DNA from: Clostridiales bacterium | GTDB taxonomy: Bacteria; Bacillota; Clostridia; Lachnospirales; Lachnospiraceae | Reading direction: 5' to 3' | DNA: 16,022 nucleotides | Assembly: GCA_019423795.1 (NCBI GenBank) | Contig: JAHZAT010000093.1 | Span: 1 to 16,022 of the forward strand | Shown here: one piece after another, positions 8,097 through 14,690 of the stretch | Layout of the letters: the number at the start of each line of letters is the position of its first letter | Position numbering within the stretch: position 1 is the stretch's first letter | Translations under genes and position numbers: made by a program | Notes under the pieces: generated by a model | What the model was told of the DNA's origin: nothing | Seen by the model: only the letters and a program-made list of their open reading frames with translations | The model's database searches: none

Positions 8097-10278
8097 GGTC
8101 AGACACCTCCCTTGCTTTCTTAAGATCATCTTCTGATAATTGCGATTTGGCAATCTGCTGATAAACCGGACAAGTATTTAATAACTCTTCATGAGTTCCT
8201 TTTCCTACGATATTTCCTTCATCTAAGACGATGATCTGGTCTGCATGAAGGATCGTACTGATCCTCTGTGCTACGATCAGTGTTGTACTTCCATTTGTTT
8301 CTTTCTGAAGTTCAGAACGAAGTTTCACATCTGTCTTATAATCAAGTGCTGAGAAACTGTCATCAAAAATATAGATTTCAGGATCTTTTGCAATAGCTCT
8401 TGCAATTGATAATCTCTGTTTCTGTCCACCAGATACGTTGGAACCGCCCTGTGCGATCGGTGAATCATACTTTTCCTCTTTCTCCTCAATGAAATCTGTT
8501 GCCTGTGCGATTCTTGCTGCACGTTTCACTTCATCGATCGTTGCATCTTCTTTTCCATATTTTAAGTTGGATTCGATTGTTCCTGAGAACAATACTCCTT
8601 TCTGTGGTACGTATCCGATCTTTTCACATAAATCATGTTGTTTTACATCACGGATATCCACCCCATCAACCAAAATACTTCCACGGCTGACATCAAAGAA
8701 TCTAGGAATCAGGTTGATCAATGTTGATTTACCACTACCTGTACTTCCAATAAATGCTGTTGTTTTACCAGCTGGTGCTGTAAAACTGATATTATGAAGC
8801 ACTGCTTCATCTGCATCAGGATAGCAGAAATATACATTTTTAAATTCAACTTCACCTTTTTTCTCTGGTAAAAATTCTTTTGGTTCTTCTGGATCTTTGA
8901 TCATGACTTCCATATCTAAGATCTCATTGACACGTTCTGCTGCAACCTGTGCACGAGGCATCATAATAGATACCATGGAGATAAATAAGAATGCCATAAT
9001 GATCTGCATTGCATACTGGATAAATGCCATCAGATCTCCAACCTGCATCTTTCCTGCATCAATATTGGATGCTCCAGCATATACGATCAGAACAGTTAAA
9101 CCATTCATGATCAGCATCATTGTTGGCATCATAAATGTCATAGCTCTGTTTACAAATAAATTTGTCTTCATCAGATCCATATTGGCTTTGTCAAAACGTT
9201 CTTCTTCATGTTTTTCTGTACTGAATGCACGGATTACGGAAAGTCCAGTAAGAATTTCCCTTGTTACTAAGTTTAATCGGTCGATCAGTTTCTGTAAGAT
9301 CTTAAATTTTGGCATCGCTACCTTAAATAATACAAAGATCACTAACATGATCGCGATCACACCGATAGCGATCGTCCATGTCATCTTCGCATTGGTTGTT
9401 AATACTTTGAAAATACCTCCGATCCCCATTAATGGTGCGTATACGACGATACGGAATACCATTGTCATAAACATCTGAATCTGCTGGATATCATTCGTAC
9501 TTCTTGTGATCAATGAGGCTGTTGAGAATTTATCAAACTCAGAGTTTGTAAACGACATAACTTTCTCAAACACTTTCTCTCTCAGAATACGACTTAGTTT
9601 CGCAGCTAAACGTGCTGACAATAAAGTAACACTCACTGCTGCTGCCATGATCAAGAACGCAAGCCCGATCATCTTTGCTCCTGTCACTAACAGATAATGT
9701 GTCTGCATCTGGTCAATATCAAGTCCGATTGCTTTGTATTCTGAAGTCACAAAAGAAATCGCTGCCTGACTGATGATCGTATCTGGCATGTCTTTTGTAT
9801 CCATGTTCTTCATCTGCGCCATCATTTTTTTCTGGCTCTTGCTTAAAGAAGCTGCTGCCTGTGGATTGGCCTGAATCTGTTTTGCCATCTGCGCTGACAA
9901 CTTAAGCATTGCCTTTGACATACTCGTATCAAGATGTTCTCTGTCTTTTTTGGAGATATATCTTCTGACATATAAACGTCCGTCTTTATAATCTTTATAT
10001 TTTGAATCTTTTACCTGATCTTTTGTATAAAGTTTATAAGCATCTTCCATATCATCTGCATCATCTTGTTTCATAAGAGATTTCAATGCCAGAAATGTTT
10101 CTTCTCTCATTACATCAGGAACTGCGTCTTCAATACCCTTTTGCTGAATACCTACATTGACGATATTGGATGTAAATGTTGGTAATGTCAGGTCACAACT
10201 CGCCTGTAGGATCAGCAATAACACGATCGCAATGACAGGCACATATGCTTTTTTCAAATATCGAAATAATTTAAGCAT
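8089..10278 (-). CDS. ABC exporter half-transporter, degenerate-site NBD with large extracytoplasmic insert (729 aa)
   Basis: The longer half of the heterodimer. Helix 1 (about 12-30) is followed by an unusually long, hydrophilic, Lys/Asp-rich extracytoplasmic segment (about 45-195) before helix 2, then the rest of the membrane domain and an NBD. Walker A is GSTGSGKST (511-519), Q-loop VPQ (557-559), and the signature is canonical VSGGQ (615-619). Walker B ends in FDD (638-640) instead of DE, and the switch His is Gln671. These losses mark the non-hydrolysing site, formed with the partner's ISQGQ. The insert resembles, in place and size, the extracellular domain of BmrD-type subunits. The ATG (10276-10278) overlaps the MarR stop by 8 nt and has AAAGGAA about nine bases upstream. 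Exact helix limits are estimates. Confidence 0.92.
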   Translation of the reverse strand: MLKLFRYLKKAYVPVIAIVLLLILQASCDLTLPTFTSNIVNVGIQQKGIEDAVPDVMREETFLALKSLMKQDDADDMEDAYKLYTKDQVKDSKYKDYKDGRLYVRRYISKKDREHLDTSMSKAMLKLSAQMAKQIQANPQAAASLSKSQKKMMAQMKNMDTKDMPDTIISQAAISFVTSEYKAIGLDIDQMQTHYLLVTGAKMIGLAFLIMAAAVSVTLLSARLAAKLSRILREKVFEKVMSFTNSEFDKFSTASLITRSTNDIQQIQMFMTMVFRIVVYAPLMGIGGIFKVLTTNAKMTWTIAIGVIAIMLVIFVLFKVAMPKFKILQKLIDRLNLVTREILTGLSVIRAFSTEKHEEERFDKANMDLMKTNLFVNRAMTFMMPTMMLIMNGLTVLIVYAGASNIDAGKMQVGDLMAFIQYAMQIIMAFLFISMVSIMMPRAQVAAERVNEILDMEVMIKDPEEPKEFLPEKKGEVEFKNVYFCYPDADEAVLHNISFTAPAGKTTAFIGSTGSGKSTLINLIPRFFDVSRGSILVDGVDIRDVKQHDLCEKIGYVPQKGVLFSGTIESNLKYGKEDATIDEVKRAARIAQATDFIEEKEEKYDSPIAQGGSNVSGGQKQRLSIARAIAKDPEIYIFDDSFSALDYKTDVKLRSELQKETNGSTTLIVAQRISTILHADQIIVLDEGNIVGKGTHEELLNTCPVYQQIAKSQLSEDDLKKAREVSDHE

Positions 10279-10738
10279 CTGATTTTTCCTTTCTTTCTTT
10301 TTTTAGTATCTCTGTCTGTTCATCCAGACAATCACAAAATTTATTTAACAGTCTCTTGAGTTCTTCCTGCTCCTCTTTTGTAAAATACTCTTGAAGTTTT
10401 TCTTGTATCATGACAAATTTTTTATGACCGTCTTCACAGATACTTCTTCCCTTCTCAGTAAAATAAATTCTGCTTTTTCTTGAATCTTTTTCGTCTTGTT
10501 TTTTCTCTATATATCCATTCTTTTCCATTCGTCCAATCATTACATTTAGCGTAGACGGCTTGACCTGCATCTTCTCGGCTAACTCTTTTTGTGTACAGCC
10601 TTCGCATTTTTTTAAATGAATGATCAGAGGCATCTGTCTCGGATGTATATTTTCTTCTTTCAAAAGCTCAAATCCATAAATCGCACTCTTATGATTCACT
10701 TTGCCGATCAAACTGTAAATTCCTTCACACTTCTTCAT
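10271..10738 (-). CDS. MarR-family transcriptional repressor of the ABC operon
   Basis: A 155-residue winged-helix dimer-type regulator. The helix-turn-helix is CTQKELAEKM...STLNVMIGRMEKNGYI (48-77), followed by the beta-wing DEKDSRKSRIYFTEKG (82-97), with helical dimerisation segments at both ends. Seven cysteines, several in CxxC-like spacing (KKCEGC at 43-48, CDC near the C-terminus), could allow redox or metal sensing, but this is speculation. The start chosen is the ATG at 10736-10738 with AAAGGAG six bases upstream. The open frame extends 31 codons further, but that part covers the operators and promoter and is not coding. It is the first gene of the operon and overlaps the next by 8 nt. 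Two operator-like palindromes at its own transcription start indicate autorepression. Confidence 0.92.
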   Translation of the reverse strand: MKKCEGIYSLIGKVNHKSAIYGFELLKEENIHPRQMPLIIHLKKCEGCTQKELAEKMQVKPSTLNVMIGRMEKNGYIEKKQDEKDSRKSRIYFTEKGRSICEDGHKKFVMIQEKLQEYFTKEEQEELKRLLNKFCDCLDEQTEILKKERKEKSDA

Positions 10739-10769
10739 GTATGCTCCTTTCTTTACTTTGAGTATTTTA

Positions 10770-10798
10770 ATTAGATAACTAATCATTAGACGACTAAT
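10770..10798. promoter_or_regulatory. Two tandem 14-bp MarR operators
   Basis: ATTAGATAACTAAT (10770-10783) and ATTAGACGACTAAT (10785-10798) are separated by one base. Each has ATTAG/CTAAT-type arms around a 4-base centre, typical of MarR sites. Centre spacing is 15 bp. They cover the predicted transcription start and the first leader bases, so bound repressor would block RNA polymerase. Confidence 0.82.
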
Positions 10799-10802
10799 TG
10801 AA

Positions 10803-10831
10803 ATTCTAACATCATGTATACAAAATGTCAA
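10803..10831 (-). promoter_or_regulatory. Near-consensus sigma-A promoter of the MarR/ABC operon
   Basis: On the minus strand TTGACA (plus 10826-10831), a 17-base spacer, and TAGAAT (plus 10803-10808). Such a strong promoter held down by overlapping operators suggests an inducible unit with high output when derepressed. Confidence 0.85.
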
Positions 10832-10877
10832 TAATTTCTGTATTTTTATCTCATATGGGATTTTAGTAAAATTTTCT

Positions 10878-10922
10878 AAAATAAAAGAACCCTTCAGCTA
10901 TCACATAAGCCAAAAGGTTCTT
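10878..10922 (-). terminator. Rho-independent terminator of the SEC-C gene
   Basis: The minus-strand RNA forms a 15-bp stem (arms plus 10908-10922 and 10885-10899) with three G-U pairs and an 8-base loop, then UUAUUUU. All wobble pairs are G-U on the minus strand, agreeing with transcription in that direction. It lies 41 bp after the SEC-C stop and insulates the MarR promoter. Confidence 0.88.
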
Positions 10923-10962
10923 CCTTGTTTCATTTACATATTCGACTATTTCTTTTAACGAA

Positions 10963-11475
10963 TTAAGCGTTTTTTCCGCAGCATTTTTTGTATTTTTTAC
11001 CGCTTCCGCATGGGCATGGATCGTTTCTTCCGATCTTCTTTCCTTTTACAACTGTTGTTGAATTTCTGGATTCTTTGTATAACTCTTTTCTTCTTTCTTC
11101 TGTAAGAATGTCATCCCATTCCTTTAAGTTGTAAAGCCATTCTGCACGACATCCAACCATGTTGTAATATAATTTCTCGAAGTCGATGTCTAAGCTTACC
11201 TGTGTATTTTCATCCATCTCTTCGATTGGGTTTGCTTCTTTTAAGCTGTCGTTGATTCCATCTAAGAATCCTACGAACATCTGTAATTCTGTCTCGTATT
11301 TATCTGCTAATTCTTTGACTGTTCCAGATACCACTGTATCTTTGTCAGCTAATAATTTCTCGTAGATTCCTTTTTCAATGTTGAAGTAATTTAACCAGAA
11401 CTGCTGTCCTTCTGCTGTTCTATCGTCAAATTTATATGCGTAATCACGCCATTCCTGTAATAAAGCCATGTTCAT
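10963..11475 (-). CDS. SEC-C motif (zinc-binding) domain protein
   Basis: A 170-residue soluble protein. The last 20 residues are a SEC-C motif, GRNDPCPCGSGKKYKKCC, with Cys154, Cys156, Cys165 and Cys166 set to hold one zinc, as at the end of SecA. The N-terminal 145 residues are helical and acidic and do not match a domain I can name. SEC-C modules in small proteins are thought to help protein or nucleic-acid contacts, but the function here is unknown. The start is either ATG at 11475 or the ATG two codons later (MALLQEW). AAAGGATGG lies close to the first and about ten bases from the second, so the second may be right. It is a single-gene unit with its own promoter and terminator. Confidence 0.85.
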   Translation of the reverse strand: MNMALLQEWRDYAYKFDDRTAEGQQFWLNYFNIEKGIYEKLLADKDTVVSGTVKELADKYETELQMFVGFLDGINDSLKEANPIEEMDENTQVSLDIDFEKLYYNMVGCRAEWLYNLKEWDDILTEERRKELYKESRNSTTVVKGKKIGRNDPCPCGSGKKYKKCCGKNA

Positions 11476-11513
11476 TCCATCCTTTTCTTTTAAAAATGTT
11501 ATTTTCCTTTGAT

Positions 11514-11542
11514 ACTATAACAAATCTCTGGCTCTTTTTCAA
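11514..11542 (-). promoter_or_regulatory. Promoter of the SEC-C gene
   Basis: On the minus strand TTGAAA (plus 11537-11542), 17 bases, then TG-T-TATAGT, an extended -10 (-10 at plus 11514-11519). The leader is about 35 nt. Confidence 0.75.
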
Positions 11543-11560
11543 CAATCGACAGCAATTTTA

Positions 11561-11674
11561 CATAAAAATCCCCCATTCCACGGCTTCGCAGAGTGGGGGA
11601 ATACTTAAGGGGAGGATAAGTATTTCTCTATCCAGTTCTTTTATTAACTGGATATTCTTATTATGTCCTCTCTT
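11561..11674. ncRNA. Candidate structured RNA or mobile-element remnant: three consecutive hairpins
   Basis: This is the core of a 301-bp gene-free stretch (11476-11776). Hairpin C has 10-bp arms (11569-11578 and 11591-11600). Hairpin B has a perfect 8-bp stem AATACTTA/TAAGTATT (11600-11607, 11617-11624) with loop AGGGGAGGA. Hairpin A has a perfect 9-bp stem TATCCAGTT/AACTGGATA (11629-11637, 11646-11654). Read on plus, the B loop could pair over nine positions with TCCTCTCTT (11666-11674), two of them G-U, making a pseudoknot. Read on minus, hairpin C is followed by UUUUU and looks like a terminator, while the B loop shows UCCUCCCC, complementary to Shine-Dalgarno sequences. Strand and boundaries are undecided. 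An IS200/IS605-type end or a MITE-like repeat is an alternative. Confidence 0.45.
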
Positions 11675-11740
11675 TTGCTTCTTATTCACTTTCTTTTATA
11701 AAATATTTTACTCTTTCAAAACACAATAATCTATGCTAGG

Positions 11741-11755
11741 ATACCTCATAGGTAT
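11741..11755. promoter_or_regulatory. 15-bp inverted repeat upstream of the small membrane protein gene
   Basis: ATACCT-CAT-AGGTAT has perfect 6-bp arms and ends 21 bp before the start codon at 11777. Its position, where the -10 to +1 region of a plus-strand promoter would lie, suggests an operator. The promoter itself is not clear. Confidence 0.4.
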
Positions 11756-11776
11756 ACATATTTACGAAAGGATGTT

Positions 11777-11983
11777 ATGATGAAAAAACAAAAGCGTATG
11801 AAGCAGATCACAGCGATCCTGCTGATCGTGATATTGCTTGCCATCATCGGATCTACTATCTATTTTGCAGTGAGCGGAAGCCAGTTATTCTGGATGTCAC
11901 TGTTTTTGATGTTTTTCTTTCCGATCTTTTTATGGGCAATGTCATTTTTGTATAAATGGAGTAAAAATAAGAACGAGCACTGA
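11777..11983 (+). CDS. Small two-helix membrane protein, unknown function
   Basis: A 68-residue peptide with a basic N-terminus (MMKKQKRMK), two hydrophobic helices (about 10-32 and 36-58) separated by the short turn SGSQ, and a charged tail KWSKNKNEH. The first helix is too long and uncleaved-looking for a secretion signal, so an integral hairpin with both ends in the cytoplasm is likely. GAAAGGA lies 5 bases before the first ATG and 8 before the second; either can be the start. I do not recognise a family. It has its own upstream inverted repeat and its stop codon forms part of the terminator stem shared with rarA, so it is a single-gene unit. Confidence 0.65.
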   Translation: MMKKQKRMKQITAILLIVILLAIIGSTIYFAVSGSQLFWMSLFLMFFFPIFLWAMSFLYKWSKNKNEH

Positions 11984-12010
11984 TGTTTCATTTTCAGTGC
12001 TCATTTTTAT
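11975..12010. terminator. Bidirectional terminator between the small membrane protein and rarA
   Basis: GAGCACTGA (11975-11983) pairs perfectly with TCAGTGCTC (11994-12002) around a 10-base loop, followed by ATTTTTAT on plus. The stop codon of the plus-strand gene is inside the stem. On minus the tail is less U-rich, but it is the only hairpin directly after the rarA stop. Confidence 0.82.
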
Positions 12011-12011
12011 T

Positions 12012-13328
12012 TTACTTTCTGATTCTTTCCAAATATTCTTTGATATTTTTCTCATATCCATTTTCCGTTGGTTCATAAAACGTTGTTCCAAGAAGCTCAT
12101 CTGGAAGATACTGTTGTTTTACATAATGATCTGGATAATCATGCGCATATTTATATCCGATTCCATGTCCTAGTTTCGCTGCGCCTTTGTAATGAGCATC
12201 TCTTAAATGATTAGGAACTGCTCCGATCTTATGATTTCTGACAGATTCTAATGCCTGATCAACTGCCATATATGCTGCATTGCTCTTTGGTGCACTGGCT
12301 ACATAAGTGACTGCCTGTGCCAGTATGATCCTTGCTTCTGGCATTCCGATCCGTTCCACTGCCTGTGACGCTGCAACTGCTACCTGTAATGCCTGCGGAT
12401 CAGCATTTCCAACATCTTCGGATGCACAGATCATGATTCTTCTTGCAATAAATGTAACACTTTCTCCGGCATCGATCATTCTTGCCAGATAATAAATAGC
12501 TGCATCTGGATCTGATCCTCGCATACTTTTGATAAATGCAGAAATCACATCATAGTGATTATCCCCGTCTTTGTCATATTTTGTCACTCTTCTTTGAATA
12601 CATTCCTGTGCTACGTCGATATCGATATGAATCTTTCCATCTTCAGCAGGTTCTGTTGTTAATATTCCAAGTTCGATCGCATTTAAAGCACTTCTTGCAT
12701 CTCCTTCTGCCATATCTGAGAGAAAATCCAGTGCATCATCGGTGATCGTTGCCCCATAGATCCCCATTCCTTTTTCGTCATCTGTAATAGCTCTTACGAT
12801 CAATTTCTTAATATCTTCTTTATCTAATGAATGTAGTTCAAATACATTGGATCTTGAGATCAACGCCTGATTTACTTCAAAATACGGATTCTCTGTCGTT
12901 GCTCCGATCAAAATGATCGTTCCATCTTCTACAAATGGCAGCAGGTAATCTTGTTGTGCTTTATTGAATCTGTGGATCTCATCGATAAACAAAATCGTCT
13001 TCTTCTGATACATTCCAAGAGATTCTTTCGCATCTGCCACCGCTTCCTGCATATCTTTCTTCCCAGATGTTGTTGCATTCATCTGTACAAAATTTGCTTT
13101 GGTCGTATTGGCAATGACTTTTGCTAAGGTTGTCTTTCCTGTTCCTGGTGGACCATAGAAAATGATCGAGCTGATCTTATCCGCTTTGATCGCTCTATAT
13201 AGTAATTTATCTTTTCCAATAATATGTTCCTGACCCACCACTTCATCGAGGGTTGCAGGTCTCATTCTCCCTGCTAATGGCGACTCTTTATCTTTATTTA
13301 ATTCTCTTGCATATTCAAATAAATCCAT
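12012..13328 (-). CDS. rarA: Replication-associated recombination protein A (RarA/MgsA), AAA+ ATPase
   Basis: Cytoplasmic AAA+ ATPase related to clamp-loader subunits and RuvB, which acts at stalled replication forks and gaps; forms tetramers in the known family. The 438-residue length is usual. Visible features are the N-terminal PLAGRMRP motif (17-24) and VGQEHI, Walker A GPPGTGKTT (59-67), Walker B ILFIDEIH (112-119), and sensor-1 GATTENP (142-148) followed by LISRSNVFEL with the arginine finger. The C-terminal MgsA-type half has SMRGSDPDAAIYYLARM and GIGYKYAHDYP...QQYLP. The start at 13328 has GGAGG six bases upstream. It is a single-gene unit, divergent from the VTC-like gene. Confidence 0.95.
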   Translation of the reverse strand: MDLFEYARELNKDKESPLAGRMRPATLDEVVGQEHIIGKDKLLYRAIKADKISSIIFYGPPGTGKTTLAKVIANTTKANFVQMNATTSGKKDMQEAVADAKESLGMYQKKTILFIDEIHRFNKAQQDYLLPFVEDGTIILIGATTENPYFEVNQALISRSNVFELHSLDKEDIKKLIVRAITDDEKGMGIYGATITDDALDFLSDMAEGDARSALNAIELGILTTEPAEDGKIHIDIDVAQECIQRRVTKYDKDGDNHYDVISAFIKSMRGSDPDAAIYYLARMIDAGESVTFIARRIMICASEDVGNADPQALQVAVAASQAVERIGMPEARIILAQAVTYVASAPKSNAAYMAVDQALESVRNHKIGAVPNHLRDAHYKGAAKLGHGIGYKYAHDYPDHYVKQQYLPDELLGTTFYEPTENGYEKNIKEYLERIRK

Positions 13329-13410
13329 AGTTTTCCTCCAGATTTTATCTTAGCACAGGGTATTTAGAAAATCTATCAATTGTTAATAGTTTTTTTATAA
13401 ATAGGTCATG

Positions 13411-13436
13411 ATTTTATCATATTCCTCTGATATAAT
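13411..13436. promoter_or_regulatory. Divergent extended -10 promoters for rarA and the 13475 gene
   Basis: On plus, TGATATAAT (13428-13436) is a perfect extended -10 for the gene at 13475. On minus, TGATAAAAT (plus 13411-13419) is the matching element for rarA. The two -10 boxes are 14 bp apart, facing outward, with no good -35 for either. Polymerase binding at one should exclude the other. Confidence 0.55.
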
Positions 13437-13474
13437 AAGAGAAGTTAATAACAAAGCACGGGTTAGGAGTTATC

Positions 13475-14092
13475 ATGAAAAATACAGCAATTGAAAAACT
13501 TTCTTATACCGAAGTTACGAAGAATATCAGCCAGGCTGAATATGACCAGACACAGGAAGAATACATCCTGTCCAAATCTCCTGATAAATATATGATCAGT
13601 CTTCCGGTCAAGGTATTAATGTTTGAAGGAGCAGAGGACAGTTCCCCATTTACATATTATTTCTATATGGAGAATGATGAAGATCTCTATCTGATGCAGA
13701 GAAAGCGGAACGGATCTGTGGTAGATAAAACAAAGATCCCTTTGACCAAAGAACAAGGACAGAAGATTTTGGATGGTGATTATCAATTTTTATTAGACAG
13801 TGATGAACCATTACTTAATTCTCTTTATTTTCAGTTTACGGTAAATCAGCTGCATCCTTTGTATCGAAAAGAATGTACGAGAAAGATCTTTCATCAGAAT
13901 CGTTTCTTAGATGAGATCGTGGATATTCATATCGTGAGAACACCTTTTGAAGAAGATCAGGATTTCTTCGCTACGCATGAGACGATACTTAAGGGTGGTA
14001 ATAATAATGGATTACGACGAAATACCAGACAGTATCTGAATATGTCGAAGCCTATGAGTGAACTGTTGAATTATCAGAATTCTCTAATGTAA
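13475..14092 (+). CDS. VTC-like (polyphosphate polymerase-related) domain protein, divergent
   Basis: A 205-residue soluble protein with no signal or membrane segment. The segment at about 71-158 follows the order of bacterial VTC domains as I know them: a basic strand (LYLMQRKRNG), then PLTKEQGQKILDGDYQFLL, then a helix LLNSLYFQFTVNQLHPLYRKECTRKIF, then a strand pair ending in EEDQDFF. In active enzymes these positions carry ERK-type basic strands, a DYxR motif and a final FD. Here they read QRK, ECTR and no clear FD, and the N-terminal RHExKY motif is missing, so the domain may be inactive or have another role. The C-terminal 45 residues look disordered. The start has TAGGAG five bases upstream. 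The family call rests on remembered motif order only. Confidence 0.6.
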   Translation: MKNTAIEKLSYTEVTKNISQAEYDQTQEEYILSKSPDKYMISLPVKVLMFEGAEDSSPFTYYFYMENDEDLYLMQRKRNGSVVDKTKIPLTKEQGQKILDGDYQFLLDSDEPLLNSLYFQFTVNQLHPLYRKECTRKIFHQNRFLDEIVDIHIVRTPFEEDQDFFATHETILKGGNNNGLRRNTRQYLNMSKPMSELLNYQNSLM

Positions 14093-14121
14093 ATATGGTG
14101 GAATGACGGAAATTATTGATG

Positions 14122-14199
14122 GAATATTATAAAAAGAGATCATATGTCTGCAGACGTGTTCGTACGGTTGCAGACACATGATCTCTTTTTATAATATTC
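14122..14199. terminator. Very long (31-bp) hairpin, probable bidirectional terminator
   Basis: Arms 14122-14152 and 14169-14199 pair over 31 positions with a single mismatch (A-C on plus, G-U on minus) around a 16-base loop. Inside are AAAAAGAGATCA and TGATCTCTTTTT, giving A and U tracts suited to termination on both strands. It lies 30 bp after the VTC-like gene and also downstream of the minus-strand spoIIID-side genes. The stem is about twice the usual terminator length. Confidence 0.75.
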
Positions 14200-14273
14200 A
14201 AATAATTTACGTGATTCAAACCATTACAGAGTTTGTATGTTAAACTGTACTGGATTTCAACTTTAGATGATTG

Positions 14274-14621
14274 TTATCGGAATTTTCTTTTTAACATCAC
14301 AGATATTAATAATCGTTTTGTGTTTTTGAAATTTTCTTTGTCTGGCAGCATTCCTATACTCCATGGAGACATTTCTTGTTCCATTGCATATTCATCACGA
14401 CTTCTTGCCTTTAATATCGGCAATTCCAATTCTATCATGAGATCACTGATCATATTCCACATTTCTGCATAAATGTATGGAGTCCATGCTTTATTCACTC
14501 TGGTTTTTATATTTTCTATAATTACATCCAGCGTATTTCCACTCATGACTAAACTTATCGTATTAAATAATATTTCTGATGTTTCCTGCTCTGGCATACG
14601 AAATTGCTCTTGCAACATCAC
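14274..14621 (-). CDS. Small helical protein of unknown function, start unclear
   Basis: An open frame of 115 codons from a GTG at 14621. The frame is open further up to a TAG at 14691-14693, and the extra 23 codons (NQREINELTDNIANRAEAINILF) also look coding, so the true N-terminus may lie there. No ATG exists in that part. A good ribosome site (AAAGGGAG) does stand before ATG at about 14674-14676, but that ATG is in another frame and stops at once. This suggests either a lost start codon through a small indel or an unusual start. The product is rich in helix-forming residues, with TRVNKAWTPYIYAEMWNMISDLMIELELP as its most distinctive part (read in two blocks). I recognise no family. It follows spoIIID directly and may be co-transcribed. 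Confidence 0.4.
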   Translation of the reverse strand: MMLQEQFRMPEQETSEILFNTISLVMSGNTLDVIIENIKTRVNKAWTPYIYAEMWNMISDLMIELELPILKARSRDEYAMEQEMSPWSIGMLPDKENFKNTKRLLISVMLKRKFR

Positions 14622-14690
14622 AAACAGAATATTGATTGCTTCTGCTCTGTTTGCAATATTATCTGTTAGTTCATTAATCTCCCTTTGATT

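Noticed and set aside
8097..8153. 19-residue N-terminal extension of the second ABC protein
   Set aside because: The internal ATG at 8094-8096 has an excellent ribosome site and the short 8-nt overlap typical of coupled genes.
8897..9478. 193-codon open frame on plus, antisense to the first ABC gene
   Set aside because: It mirrors a clear ABC membrane domain on minus; its Ile/Ser/Thr-rich product has no domain and no ribosome site. It is a shadow.
10739..10831. 31-residue N-terminal extension of the MarR protein
   Set aside because: This stretch contains the promoter and both operators, and the internal ATG has a much better ribosome site.
11558..11695. 45-codon minus-strand frame through the hairpin element (KRGHNKNIQ... 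to a stop)
   Set aside because: It lacks an ATG start near its beginning and a ribosome site, and its sequence is largely dictated by the inverted repeats. It could be the decayed end of a mobile-element gene but I cannot support that.
11436..11729. 97-codon plus-strand frame across the SEC-C start and the hairpin element
   Set aside because: Its first part is antisense to the SEC-C N-terminus and its promoter, and the rest crosses the hairpins; no ribosome site precedes it.
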